Shown here: positions 14,676-22,759 of the stretch, in pieces
How the letters are laid out: each line of letters opens with the position of its first letter
Position numbering within the stretch: position 1 is the first letter of the stretch
Position numbers and translations under genes: made by a program
Assembly: GCA_963777775.1 (NCBI GenBank)
Contig: CAVZRL010000005.1
Span: forward strand, 558,001 to 622,000
Direction of reading: 5' to 3'
Source: WHSW01 sp963777775
GTDB taxonomy: Bacteria; Actinomycetota; Thermoleophilia; Solirubrobacterales; 70-9
DNA length: 64,000 nt
The notes under the pieces: generated by a model
Database searches by the model: none
Told to the model about the DNA's origin: nothing
The model's input: only the letters and a program-made list of their open reading frames with translations

Positions 14676-16484
14676 TTGAACGTCAGCCTGAAGGCGCCCG
14701 ACACCGAAGCGGAGCTGCTCGCCCGCGTGCGACGCGAGAACGAGACGCTCTACGCGGTGATCAAGACCGTTTCCTCGTCGCTCGACCTCGACCGGGTGCT
14801 GGGCGGGATCGTCGAGATCGCCACCGACGCGACCGGCTGCCACGCCTGCTTCATCTACTTCCTCGACGGCGAGCGACTGGTCCTGCGCGCGGCCTCGCCC
14901 CACTACTCGCGCTTCGTCGGCACGCTCGAGCTCGGCGTCGATGAGGGCCTCGCGGGCTGGGTCGCCCGCACCAAGACTCCCGAGTTCATTCGCGAGAACG
15001 CGATGTCGGACCCGCGGATGAAGTACGTGCCCGAGCTCGAGGAGGAGCGCTTCCAGTCGATCGTCGCGGTCCCGATCCTGGCCAAGTCCGGTGACGTGAT
15101 CGGGGTCGCGGTCCTGCACACCGAGGCCCCGCGAGAGTTCGACGACGACGTGCTCAACTTCCTCGTCCACACGGCGTCGCTGGTCGCGGGCGCGATCGAG
15201 AACGCCCAGCTCTACCAGGACACCCGCCGCCGCGTGCAGGCGCTGACCACGCTGGCCCGGCTTAGCCAGGCGCTGGCGGCGGTGACGATCCGCGAGGACC
15301 TCTACGACGTGGTCACCCGCGGCGCCCGCGAGCTGCTGCGAGCCGACGCCTGCCAGATATACCGGCTCGACGTCGAGGCCGACGAGCTGGCGCTGGTCGG
15401 ATCGGACCCCGCCGGCAGCCCGGCGCCGAGCCCGCGCCCAGGCGGCGCGGCGCTGGTCCTCGACCTGATGCGCCGATCCGGCAACGGCCGTGGCGGGCGG
15501 CGGCGAGTCGCCCGCGCGCTGTGGCCCGACCTCGACGAGAACGCGCTCCTCGTAGCGCCGCTGATCGCCCGTGAGGAGCAGCTCGGGGTGCTCTGCTGCC
15601 TTGCCCAGGACCGCCAGTTCGGCGAGGAGGACGCCGAGCTGCTCGGCGCGGTCGCCGACCAGACCGCGGTCGGGTTGAAGAAGGCCGAGCTGATCGAGCG
15701 CCTGACCGCCGAGAACATCGTCAAGGACATGTTCGACGCGCTCGCCGCCGGCTCTGCCGAGGCGGCGGCGGCGAAGGCGAGCGAGGCACGCTGCGACCTC
15801 AGCCTCCCGCACGTCTTCCTGCATGTCGAGCCCGCGCGGGGGGTCGACGACGCCTCCCCTGCCTGGCCGGAGCTCTCCGCCCGGCTCGAGAGCAGGTTGC
15901 GGCGCCTCTGCCCGCGAGCCTTCTTCGACTCGCGCCACGACCGGCTCCGGGCCCTTGCGCCGCTATCGGGCGAGGGTCCCGCGGTGACCGATGAGTTGCG
16001 CGACGCATGCGAACCACTGGCCGTCGAGGAGGGGGTCGTGGTCGGTCTCAGTGACCTCGACCGGGGTGCGGCAAGCGCCCGGCGCCGGATGCGCGAGGCC
16101 GCCGACGCGGCGCGGATCGGGCGCTCCCTGGTCGTAGAGGGCGGCGCGGTCTGCTATCAGCAGCTCGGCGCCTATCGCTACCTGGTCCACCTCGAGAGCG
16201 ACCAGGCGCCGCGCGACCGCTATCGCGAGTCGGTCGAGGCGTTGGCGGAGTACGACCGCCGCCGCGGCGCCAGCCTCGTTGAGACCCTCGAGCAGTACCT
16301 CGCCGACCGCGGCAGCGTCACAGCGAGCGCCCGGGCGCTCTACGTGCACCCGAACACGGTCCGCCAGCGGCTCGATCGGATCGAGCGCGTCGCCAGCCTC
16401 GACCTCCCCGATGAGGACCTGCTCTCCCTCGAGCTGGCGCTCAAGCTCGCCAGGCTGCACCGTGTCCGCGACGAAAATCGCTGA
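14676..16484 (+). CDS. GAF-GAF-PucR-type transcriptional regulator
   Basis: The 602-residue cytoplasmic protein has two GAF-type ligand-sensing domains at about 40-178 (VLGGIVEIATDATGCHACF) and 200-330 (REDLYDVVTRGARELLRAD). The C-terminal PucR helix-turn-helix near 535-595 contains DRGSVTASARALYVHPNTVR, which is the signature. PucR-type proteins control purine, amine and amino-acid nitrogen use. The TTG at 14676 follows GAGGATCGAGG and begins right before the first predicted helix. It is divergent from amt, so control of the amt/glnT block is likely but inferred. Confidence 0.8.
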   Translation: MNVSLKAPDTEAELLARVRRENETLYAVIKTVSSSLDLDRVLGGIVEIATDATGCHACFIYFLDGERLVLRAASPHYSRFVGTLELGVDEGLAGWVARTKTPEFIRENAMSDPRMKYVPELEEERFQSIVAVPILAKSGDVIGVAVLHTEAPREFDDDVLNFLVHTASLVAGAIENAQLYQDTRRRVQALTTLARLSQALAAVTIREDLYDVVTRGARELLRADACQIYRLDVEADELALVGSDPAGSPAPSPRPGGAALVLDLMRRSGNGRGGRRRVARALWPDLDENALLVAPLIAREEQLGVLCCLAQDRQFGEEDAELLGAVADQTAVGLKKAELIERLTAENIVKDMFDALAAGSAEAAAAKASEARCDLSLPHVFLHVEPARGVDDASPAWPELSARLESRLRRLCPRAFFDSRHDRLRALAPLSGEGPAVTDELRDACEPLAVEEGVVVGLSDLDRGAASARRRMREAADAARIGRSLVVEGGAVCYQQLGAYRYLVHLESDQAPRDRYRESVEALAEYDRRRGASLVETLEQYLADRGSVTASARALYVHPNTVRQRLDRIERVASLDLPDEDLLSLELALKLARLHRVRDENR

Positions 16485-16491
16485 CGCGCGC

Positions 16492-16725
16492 TCAGGCGGA
16501 CGCCTGTTTGCGCCCGGCCGCCTTGTAGCGCCGGCGCGCGAGCCAGGCCCAGAAGATCCCGAAGCCGACCACGTTCAGCAGGATCACCAGCAGTACCCAC
16601 CAGGCCTTCCACAAGAACGGCACGTCCTCCTCCTTGCGGAGCTCGTAACCGGTCAGGTAGGCCATCGCCAGCAGCGTCACGACCAGAATCGGGGGCGCTG
16701 CGCCCGTGAGCACGAAGAGGACCAT
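16492..16725 (-). CDS. Small two-helix membrane protein
   Basis: The 77-residue product has two hydrophobic helices (APPILVVTLLAMAYLTGY and AWWVLLVILLNVVGFGIFWAW) separated by a charged loop LRKEEDVPFLWK, with a basic tail ARRRYKAAGRKQ. The layout matches small PLD-nuclease-N-terminus-like (PLDc_N) membrane proteins; no enzyme domain follows. It is convergent with the PucR-type regulator, with only 7 bases between the stops. Function unknown. Confidence 0.6.
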   Translation of the reverse strand: MVLFVLTGAAPPILVVTLLAMAYLTGYELRKEEDVPFLWKAWWVLLVILLNVVGFGIFWAWLARRRYKAAGRKQASA

Positions 16726-16757
16726 CGGCGCGGCGATCCTACCGGCGGAGGTGCGAG

Positions 16758-17459
16758 GTGACGATTCGGGCGAAGCTCTATGCGGCGATCGTGCTGACGA
16801 TCCTCGGGCCGCTGGCGACCACCGTCGTCGCGCTGCAGGGGATGGCCGAGCTCGGCGACCGCTTCGACGAGGTCCACCAGCGCGCCGAGCAGGAGGCGAT
16901 CGCCCGCGAGCTCAAGTTCCTGGTCACCGACGTCAACGGCTGGCAGACGGCATACGGGTACGCGAACGGCGGGCCGTTGCGGGCTCGATTTGTGCGTGCG
17001 GCCGCCGACCTCGAGCAGGGGCTCGAGCAGGCGGCCGGGTCGTTCACCGGCGAGCGTGAGCGGGCCCTGCTCGCCGAGCTCGATCGCCAGTTCCGTTCGT
17101 TCATGGACCTCGACGTCGTCGCCTGGAACGCCCTCCAGGAGGGCCGGCCGGAGGAGACGAAGCGGATCCTGCTCGGGCCCGAGCTGCGGCGCTTCGAGGC
17201 GATGGCGTCGACCGCCGAGGAGCTGGCGGTCTATCAGGCTGAGCAGGCGACGGCGACCGATGCCGCCTTCGACGACACTCGCGACGACGCCCGGCGGCGC
17301 CTGATCGCGGTCGCTCTCGGAGCCGGCGTCGTGGTCCTGCTGCTGCTGGTGACCGCCAACGACATCGCCCGAATGGCGCTCGAGGGCGAGCGAAGCGTTC
17401 GCGGGCGTCGCGAAGACGCTGACCCCGAGCCGGCGAGCGAAGACGACGAGCGCGCGTGA
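16758..17459 (+). CDS. Membrane sensor-like protein with a four-helix-bundle periplasmic domain and no output domain
   Basis: The 233-residue protein begins with a transmembrane helix (LYAAIVLTILGPLATTVVAL), has an extracytoplasmic helical region of about 150 residues, and a second transmembrane helix (LIAVALGAGVVVLLLLVTAN). It ends in a short acidic tail of about 30 residues. The arrangement is that of a chemoreceptor 4HB_MCP or CHASE3 sensor module, but no HAMP, kinase or methyl-accepting domain follows. The GTG at 16758 is preceded by GGAGGTGCGA. Its end overlaps the antiporter start by 4 nt, suggesting that it regulates that transporter. Confidence 0.6.
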   Translation: MTIRAKLYAAIVLTILGPLATTVVALQGMAELGDRFDEVHQRAEQEAIARELKFLVTDVNGWQTAYGYANGGPLRARFVRAAADLEQGLEQAAGSFTGERERALLAELDRQFRSFMDLDVVAWNALQEGRPEETKRILLGPELRRFEAMASTAEELAVYQAEQATATDAAFDDTRDDARRRLIAVALGAGVVVLLLLVTANDIARMALEGERSVRGRREDADPEPASEDDERA

Positions 17460-18692
17460 CCCGCGACGTCCTGCTGACGCTGAGCCTGCTGCTCGGCGCC
17501 GCGCTGACGGCCCGCTTCGTCGCCAGCCTCGTCCGTGTCCCCGAGATCCTGATCCTGGTCGGGTTCGGGGCGATGCTCGGCCCGTCGGCGCTCGACGTCG
17601 TCGACGTGCCGCTGGACTCGATCGGCGCCCAGCTCCTGTTCACGCTCGGCGTCTCGATGATCCTCTTCTACGGCGGCCTGAACCTGTCCGTCGACGTCCT
17701 CAGCCGGGTCTGGGTCGGGCTCGGGATGCTGGTCGTCCCCGGCGTGATACTGACCGCGGCGATCGTCGGCGTCGCCGCACACTTCGCCTTCGACCTCGAC
17801 TGGACCGCGGCGCTGCTGATGGGCGCCGTCCTGGCTCCCACCGATCCGGCAATCCTGATCCCGCTCTTCGTCCGCTCACGGCTGCGCGAGAAGGTGGCTC
17901 AGACGGTGGTCGCCGAGTCGGCCTTCAACGACCCGACCGGGGCGGTGCTGGCGCTCTCGCTGGCCGGGGTCCTGATCAGCGGCGAGGGTTCGATCGCGAC
18001 CCCGGGTCGGGAGTTCGTCGTCGACCTGGCGGTCAGCACCGTGATCGGGATCGTCGCCGGCGTCCTTCTGGCGGCGACGATCTCCAGCCATCGGGCGGGG
18101 ATCTGGCGCGAGTCCTCGGCCGCGGCGGTGCTGGCGGTGGTCACGATCGGCTACTTCTCGCTCGACTCGGCCGGCGGCAGCGGCTACCTCGGTGCCTTCC
18201 TCGCCGGGCTGATCGTCGGCAACATGGAGCGCCTCGGCCTCGCGATGCACTCCGAGCACGAGCAGGAGATGCGCCGCTTCGCCTTCAACACCGCCGACCT
18301 CGCGACCCTGTTCGTGTTCGTCGTCCTCGGCGCCAACATCCCCTTCGAGACGCTCGGCGAGTACCTGCTACCGGCGCTCGCCGTGCTCGCGGTCCTGCTC
18401 CTGATCGCCCGGCCGCTGACCGTGCTCGCCTGCACCTTGCCGGACCGCCGCTCGGCCTGGACGAGGCCCGAGATCACGTTCCTATGTTGGACCCGCGAGA
18501 CCGGGGTCGTGCCGGCGGCGCTCGTCGGCGTGCTCGCCGGGACTCGGCGTTCCCGACACCGACGCCTACGCCAGCGTCGTCGCGCTCGCGATCGTGGCCA
18601 CCCTCGTCCTCCAGGCCCTGCCGGCCGAGGCGCTTGCCCGCCGCCTCGGGCTGCTCGACGGTCCGGCCGAGGAGGCGGCGGTCGAAACCTGA
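17456..18692 (+). CDS. Cation/proton antiporter (CPA family), one frameshift near the 3' end
   Basis: The product has about 12 hydrophobic helices, with the family core GAVLAPTDPAILIPLFV and AESAFNDPTGAVLAL, the latter carrying the ND-type ion-binding residues. It matches NhaP/cell-volume-regulation type Na+ or K+/H+ antiporters. Frame is lost at 18542: removing one A after GGG restores GLGVPDTDAYASVVALAIV and a stop at 18690-18692, giving about 411 residues with a normal last helix. As written, the frame instead runs on to 19456 through non-coding-like sequence. The start GTG overlaps the upstream sensor gene. The insertion may be a sequence error or a real disruption. Confidence 0.8.
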
Positions 18693-18694
18693 AT

Positions 18695-18750
18695 GCGGTC
18701 CGCGGTCCGCGGTCCGCCATCCGCGGTCAGCGGACAGCGGACAGCGGACC
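18695..18750. repeat. Two heptamer arrays forming an inverted repeat
   Basis: GCGGTCC is repeated three times in tandem (18695-18715), and after 14 bases GCGGACA, GCGGACA and GCGGACC follow (18730-18750). The second array is close to the reverse complement of the first, so the RNA can fold into a long GC hairpin. It lies directly after the antiporter stop and could act as a terminator. Confidence 0.55.
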
Positions 18751-18767
18751 CCCTACGATCGCACCCC

Positions 18768-19193
18768 TTGCCGATCTTCAGACGACCCTCGGCCGAGCCC
18801 CGCGAGCGGCTCGGCCACGAGCGGCCCGGCGCGGTCCTGCGAGGTCCGCCGATTACTGTCAAATGCGAGTGCGGGGAGCGCGCCGAGCTCGCCTACGGCG
18901 AGCGCTGGACCTGCCCGTCGTGCGGCCGGCTCTACGACACCGCCCGGATCCCGAGCGAAGACTACGAGCGGATCCGGCGCACCCAGCTGCGCTTCCGAAT
19001 CCTCCCCGTCGCATACGCGCTGCTGTTCTCGGCGGTCGCGGTCTTCTTCATCGCCACCGGGAACGCGTTCAGCGTCTTCCTCCTGCTGCCGGTCGGGCTA
19101 ATGGCCTGGTTCCTGCTGATCCGCCCGGTTCACAGGTCGCGGTACCGACAGGCGATCGCCGACCTGCCGAGCTGGGACCTGCGCGCCGAGTAG
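18768..19193 (+). CDS. Zinc-ribbon plus transmembrane hypothetical protein
   Basis: The product of about 141 residues starts at a TTG (LPIFRRPSAEPRERLG). It has a small zinc-ribbon-like module with paired cysteines, VKCECGE and TCPSCGRLYDTARIP at about 28-58, and then two membrane helices (YALLFSAVAVFFIATGNAF, VFLLLPVGLMAWFLLI). The tail ends SWDLRAE. The longer frame from 18693 runs through the heptamer repeats and is unlikely to be translated. Function unknown; the ribbon probably has a structural or binding role at the cytoplasmic face. Confidence 0.55.
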   Translation: MPIFRRPSAEPRERLGHERPGAVLRGPPITVKCECGERAELAYGERWTCPSCGRLYDTARIPSEDYERIRRTQLRFRILPVAYALLFSAVAVFFIATGNAFSVFLLLPVGLMAWFLLIRPVHRSRYRQAIADLPSWDLRAE

Positions 19194-19201
19194 CCGAGCG
19201 C

Positions 19202-20692
19202 CTAGCCCGGCGCCACCGCAGCGGGCTGGCCGGCCGGCTCGTCGGGCATCGTCGGCGTCTCCTCGCGCAGCCGGATCCCGGTCTTGTCCTGAACGACGTG
19301 GCGGTAGGCGTAGAGCAACAACGAGACCGCGAGCACGATCAGCCCGACCCGGGTCTTGTCCCAGCCGTAGCCGTACTGGGTCTCGATCCCGAGGAAGCCG
19401 CCCGAGTAGATGAACCCGCCGACGACGATGAAGACCGAGTTCGCAATCGCCAGTAGGCCGGCGATCGGGACCCAGATCGCCGAGAGCCTGATCGGCCGCG
19501 GCCAGTTCGGCCGGTCGCGGCGCAGGAGCAGGAACCCGGTCAGCGCGAAGACGTGGGCGAGGATGTAGCCGAGGTTGCCGGCGGCGAGGATCTCGATCGC
19601 GCTCGCGAAGTAGGTGAGCAGGAAGATGTTCATGATCGCGTCGAGCGTCATTGCCCGTGCCGGCACGCTGTTGCGGTTCAACACCCCGAGCTGTTTGATC
19701 GTCATCCCGTCCCTGGAGATCCCGAACAAGGCCCGGGAGCCGTCCATGGTCGCGGTGTTCATCGACAGGATCAGGCCCGCGATCAGGCAGATGATCATCA
19801 CCTCGCCGAGCGTGTTTCCGACCAACTCGTCGAACGCCTGGGTGTAGAACGAGATGAACGTGCCGTCCGCGGCGACAGCGTCGGTGCCCAGGGTCCCCCC
19901 CACCCCGAGCGGCAGCAGCGCATAGACGACGACCGAGAACGCTGCCGACGCACGCAAGGCTCTCGGCGTGTCGGTCTCGGGGGAGTGGTATTCCGGCGCA
20001 AACGCGGCCACCGTTTCGAACCCGTACGAGGACCAGCCCATGAAGTAGAGCCAGGTCAATGCGAGGCCGAGGCCGCCGTTGGCACCGATCAGCCACTGCA
20101 TGTTGTCGCTCGACCAGTCACCGGTCAGGTAGGGAAGGAACATCAGCACGAAGGCCGGTAGCACCAGCAACGCCCCGGTCACGTAGCCGAACCAGACCGC
20201 CGGGCGGACGCCGAGGACGTTGAACAGCCAGACGATCACGATCGCAATGATCCCGATCAGGATCGCCAGGTTGAGGTCGAAGCCCGCGCCCGCCTCGGCC
20301 CAGGTCGAGTCGGCAAACCACTCGGCCTGGATCAGGGTGCCGACCACGAGCCCGTTGATCGCCAGCACGCTCGACCAGGCGAACCAGTAGCCGAAGGTCG
20401 CCACCGGGCCGACGAAGGTGAAGTACTTGCGCCACGCCTCGTGGGCGAAGAGCGCGATGCCGCCGGACTTGTTCGGGAACATCGTCGCCAGCTCGGCGTA
20501 GACGTTGTTCTGCAACGCGCCGAGGCAGACCGAGATCGTCCAGAGCACGAAGGCGCCCGTCGTCCCCAATGCCCCGATCGAGGCCCCGAGCGCGGCGATC
20601 AGGAACCCCGGGTTGGCGAGCGCGACGACGAACCCGTCCCACCACGACATCGCCTTGAGAAGTTGCTGCTCCTCGACCTGTGCGGTTGCCAT
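19202..20692 (-). CDS. APC-family amino-acid permease
   Basis: The 496-residue membrane protein has about 12 helices. The first carries GFVVALANPGFLIAALGASIGALG, the helix-1 break typical of the APC fold, and NVYAELATMFPNKSGG follows with the conserved E-L-A/S-G-G region. It should import amino acids or amines. The ATG at 20692 is set by the upstream GGAGGAGG. It is alone on the minus strand. Helix 8 contains SMNTATMDGSRALFGISRDG, a usual APC sequence. Confidence 0.85.
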   Translation of the reverse strand: MATAQVEEQQLLKAMSWWDGFVVALANPGFLIAALGASIGALGTTGAFVLWTISVCLGALQNNVYAELATMFPNKSGGIALFAHEAWRKYFTFVGPVATFGYWFAWSSVLAINGLVVGTLIQAEWFADSTWAEAGAGFDLNLAILIGIIAIVIVWLFNVLGVRPAVWFGYVTGALLVLPAFVLMFLPYLTGDWSSDNMQWLIGANGGLGLALTWLYFMGWSSYGFETVAAFAPEYHSPETDTPRALRASAAFSVVVYALLPLGVGGTLGTDAVAADGTFISFYTQAFDELVGNTLGEVMIICLIAGLILSMNTATMDGSRALFGISRDGMTIKQLGVLNRNSVPARAMTLDAIMNIFLLTYFASAIEILAAGNLGYILAHVFALTGFLLLRRDRPNWPRPIRLSAIWVPIAGLLAIANSVFIVVGGFIYSGGFLGIETQYGYGWDKTRVGLIVLAVSLLLYAYRHVVQDKTGIRLREETPTMPDEPAGQPAAVAPG

Positions 20693-20844
20693 CGGCCCTC
20701 CTCCGTGGTCGCGTGCGCCGGGAACGTATCCGGTGCCACAGACGGAAGTCAAGAACGGCCTGCATCTAGACTGATCTCATCCTCACCAAGGACCGCACTG
20801 GCCACACCGCGAGCGCCGGCACCGAGCGCGGCACCGGCCGCCCG

Positions 20845-21261
20845 GTGGTCCTCGGGACGCTCTCCTGCCGGATCGATCCCGACGCCGAGCGGATCGCGGT
20901 CGAGTCCGCCCTCGAGACGGGCTCGTCGCTGCTGGTCACCAACGTCGTCCACCTGCCCAACTACCCGACTACCCTGATGCTCGCCGGCCCAGGGGCGGCG
21001 ACGCTGCCCGACGAGGAGGACCTCGACCAGGTCCGGGCGACCGCTGAGCGGGCGGCGGCGCTCGGGATCCGCACCGAGCACCTGCGGGTGAGCAGCAAGC
21101 GCCCGGTCAAGGCGCTGCTCGAGGTGGCGCGCGACCGCCGTGCCGGGCTGCTCGTCTTCGGACCCGATCGGTCGCGGATCCCGGCGCGGCGCCTGCGGCG
21201 CGCAGTGCGCGAGATCCGCGACCGGGCCGACTGCCTGATCTGGATCGCCGGAGACCTCTAG
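20845..21261 (+). CDS. Universal-stress-protein-like domain protein
   Basis: The product of about 138 residues has a Rossmann-like alpha/beta pattern: VLGTLSC, a helix DAERIAVESALETG, and SLLVTNVV. It then has helix RATAERAAALGI and KALLEVARDRRAGLLVFGPDRSRIPARRLRRAVREI, ending CLIWIAGD. This is the Usp fold; the last-strand G-x-x-x-R region that binds ATP in some Usps is present in a basic form. The GTG at 20845 leaves almost nothing before strand 1, and coding-like sequence extends upstream without an ATG, so the start is doubtful. Confidence 0.55.
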   Translation: MVLGTLSCRIDPDAERIAVESALETGSSLLVTNVVHLPNYPTTLMLAGPGAATLPDEEDLDQVRATAERAAALGIRTEHLRVSSKRPVKALLEVARDRRAGLLVFGPDRSRIPARRLRRAVREIRDRADCLIWIAGDL

Positions 21262-21355
21262 ATGGTCGGCGCACTCCGAGCGACAGCGAAGGACGCAGAG
21301 CGCAGAGCGCACAAATTTGTAAAGTGAGCCGGGCCCGAGGGAAAGGAGAGGCCGG

Positions 21356-22759
21356 ATGAGCGAAAAGATGTGGGGCGAGGAGCCGTTCTGGGGGCTCGGC
21401 TACGAGTGGGATCCCGACTGGGTCCTGACCGAACGCCAGAAGGAGCTCCGCGGGAAGCTGATCGAGCTCTGCGAACAGGAAATGCGCGCCAACGCGAAGC
21501 GCTCCGATGACGAGCTGCTCTACCCGCGCCGCAACTTCGAGCTCCTGGCCGAGAACGGGTTCCTGAGCCTGACAGTGCCGGAGGAGTACGGCGGCCTCGG
21601 CGAGAACCACGTCGCCTACACGATGGTCTGCGAGACGCTCGCGCGCTACGGCTGCGCGTCGACGGCGATGTGCTACGTGATGCACATCAGCGCCGTCGCG
21701 ACGATCATGCTGCGGCCGACCGAGGCCCTCGTCGACAAGTACATCCGCACGCTCGATTCCGACTGCCGGATCGGCACCCTCTCCTACTCCGACCCCGAGA
21801 CCGGCTCGCACTTCTGGTATCCGTTCTCGTCCAGCGCCGAGCGCTCGAACGGCGGCTTCAAGGTCAACAAGAAGGCGTCCTGGACGACCTCCGGAGGGTT
21901 CGCCGACTTCTACGTCGTCCAGACCACGAGCCCGGACTTCAGCGGCTATGACGACCTCTCGGTGTTCGTGATCGACGGCGACGACGTCCAGGCGCAGCCC
22001 TCGCTCTGGGACGCGCTCGGGTTGCGCGGCAACCAGTCGGGCCCGATCCAGGTCGAAGGGGTCGAGATCCCCGACGACCAGGTCGTCGGCCCGCTCGGCG
22101 ACGGTGCGACCTCCAACGACGAGGCCGTCGACCCGTGGTTCCTGCTCGGCTCGTCGTCGGTCTGGAACGGGATCGCGCTCGGGACGATCGACATCGCCAA
22201 GCGCCACACGACGCGCAAGAAGCACGTCGACGTCGGCATGCGCGTCGCCGACTACCCGACGATCCAGGACTACGTCGGCGAGGCTGTGATGGACACCAAC
22301 GCCTGCCGCGTCTTCGTCCTCTCGGTCGCCCAGGCGATGGACCGCGCCACCGACGACAACACGAAGGTGCTCGCGCCCGGCGAGACCGCTCGCGCCGACT
22401 TCCTGCACTGGGCCTGGCAGATCAAGTTCGAGGCCGCCAAGAACGTCGCCGGCGTCGTCGACAAGATGCTGCACGCCTGCGGCGGGTCGGGCTACAAGCG
22501 CGACATGGAGCTCGAGCGCTACGTCCGCGACGCCAAGGCGGGCTGGGTGATGGGGCCGACGAACGAGGTCCTGCGCCAGTTCGTCGGCAAGGCCGTCCTG
22601 CTCGGCTTCGACGCCCTCGACTACTGGAACCAGACCTACAACCGGCGCGTGGTCGAGAACGAGGTCAAGAAGCTCGACCCGGCCGCCAAGCGCGAGCTCG
22701 CCGAGCAGCTCGTCGCCGAAGCCGAGAAGGCCGAGGAGGCGACGGCCGCGAAGGCGTGA
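21356..22759 (+). CDS. Acyl-CoA-dehydrogenase-fold flavoprotein
   Basis: The 467-residue protein has the three-part ACAD architecture: an N-terminal helical part (LAENGFLSLTVPEEYGGLGE), a middle beta domain (GTLSYSDPETGSHF, KASWTTSGGFADFYVV) and a C-terminal four-helix bundle (AAKNVAGVVDKMLHACGGSGY). The normal catalytic-Glu region reads GWVMGPTNEVLRQFVGK. The alanine-rich tail after residue 440 is charged and likely coiled. AAAGGAG precedes the ATG. The stop overlaps the next gene by one base, coupling it to a DUF1989-GcvT fusion. That partner suggests the substrate is an amine rather than a fatty acyl-CoA. Confidence 0.8.
   Translation: MSEKMWGEEPFWGLGYEWDPDWVLTERQKELRGKLIELCEQEMRANAKRSDDELLYPRRNFELLAENGFLSLTVPEEYGGLGENHVAYTMVCETLARYGCASTAMCYVMHISAVATIMLRPTEALVDKYIRTLDSDCRIGTLSYSDPETGSHFWYPFSSSAERSNGGFKVNKKASWTTSGGFADFYVVQTTSPDFSGYDDLSVFVIDGDDVQAQPSLWDALGLRGNQSGPIQVEGVEIPDDQVVGPLGDGATSNDEAVDPWFLLGSSSVWNGIALGTIDIAKRHTTRKKHVDVGMRVADYPTIQDYVGEAVMDTNACRVFVLSVAQAMDRATDDNTKVLAPGETARADFLHWAWQIKFEAAKNVAGVVDKMLHACGGSGYKRDMELERYVRDAKAGWVMGPTNEVLRQFVGKAVLLGFDALDYWNQTYNRRVVENEVKKLDPAAKRELAEQLVAEAEKAEEATAAKA

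Noticed and set aside
18695..18750. CRISPR-like array
   Set aside because: Units are 7 bp, contiguous and without spacers or cas genes.
18693..18767. Longer start for the zinc-ribbon protein through the heptamer repeats
   Set aside because: The residues are repeat-derived and unlike the rest; the TTG at 18768 begins the family-like part.
22135..22758. N-terminal extension of the DUF1989-GcvT frame
   Set aside because: This part is an out-of-frame reading of the ACAD gene; the real start is the ATG at 22759.
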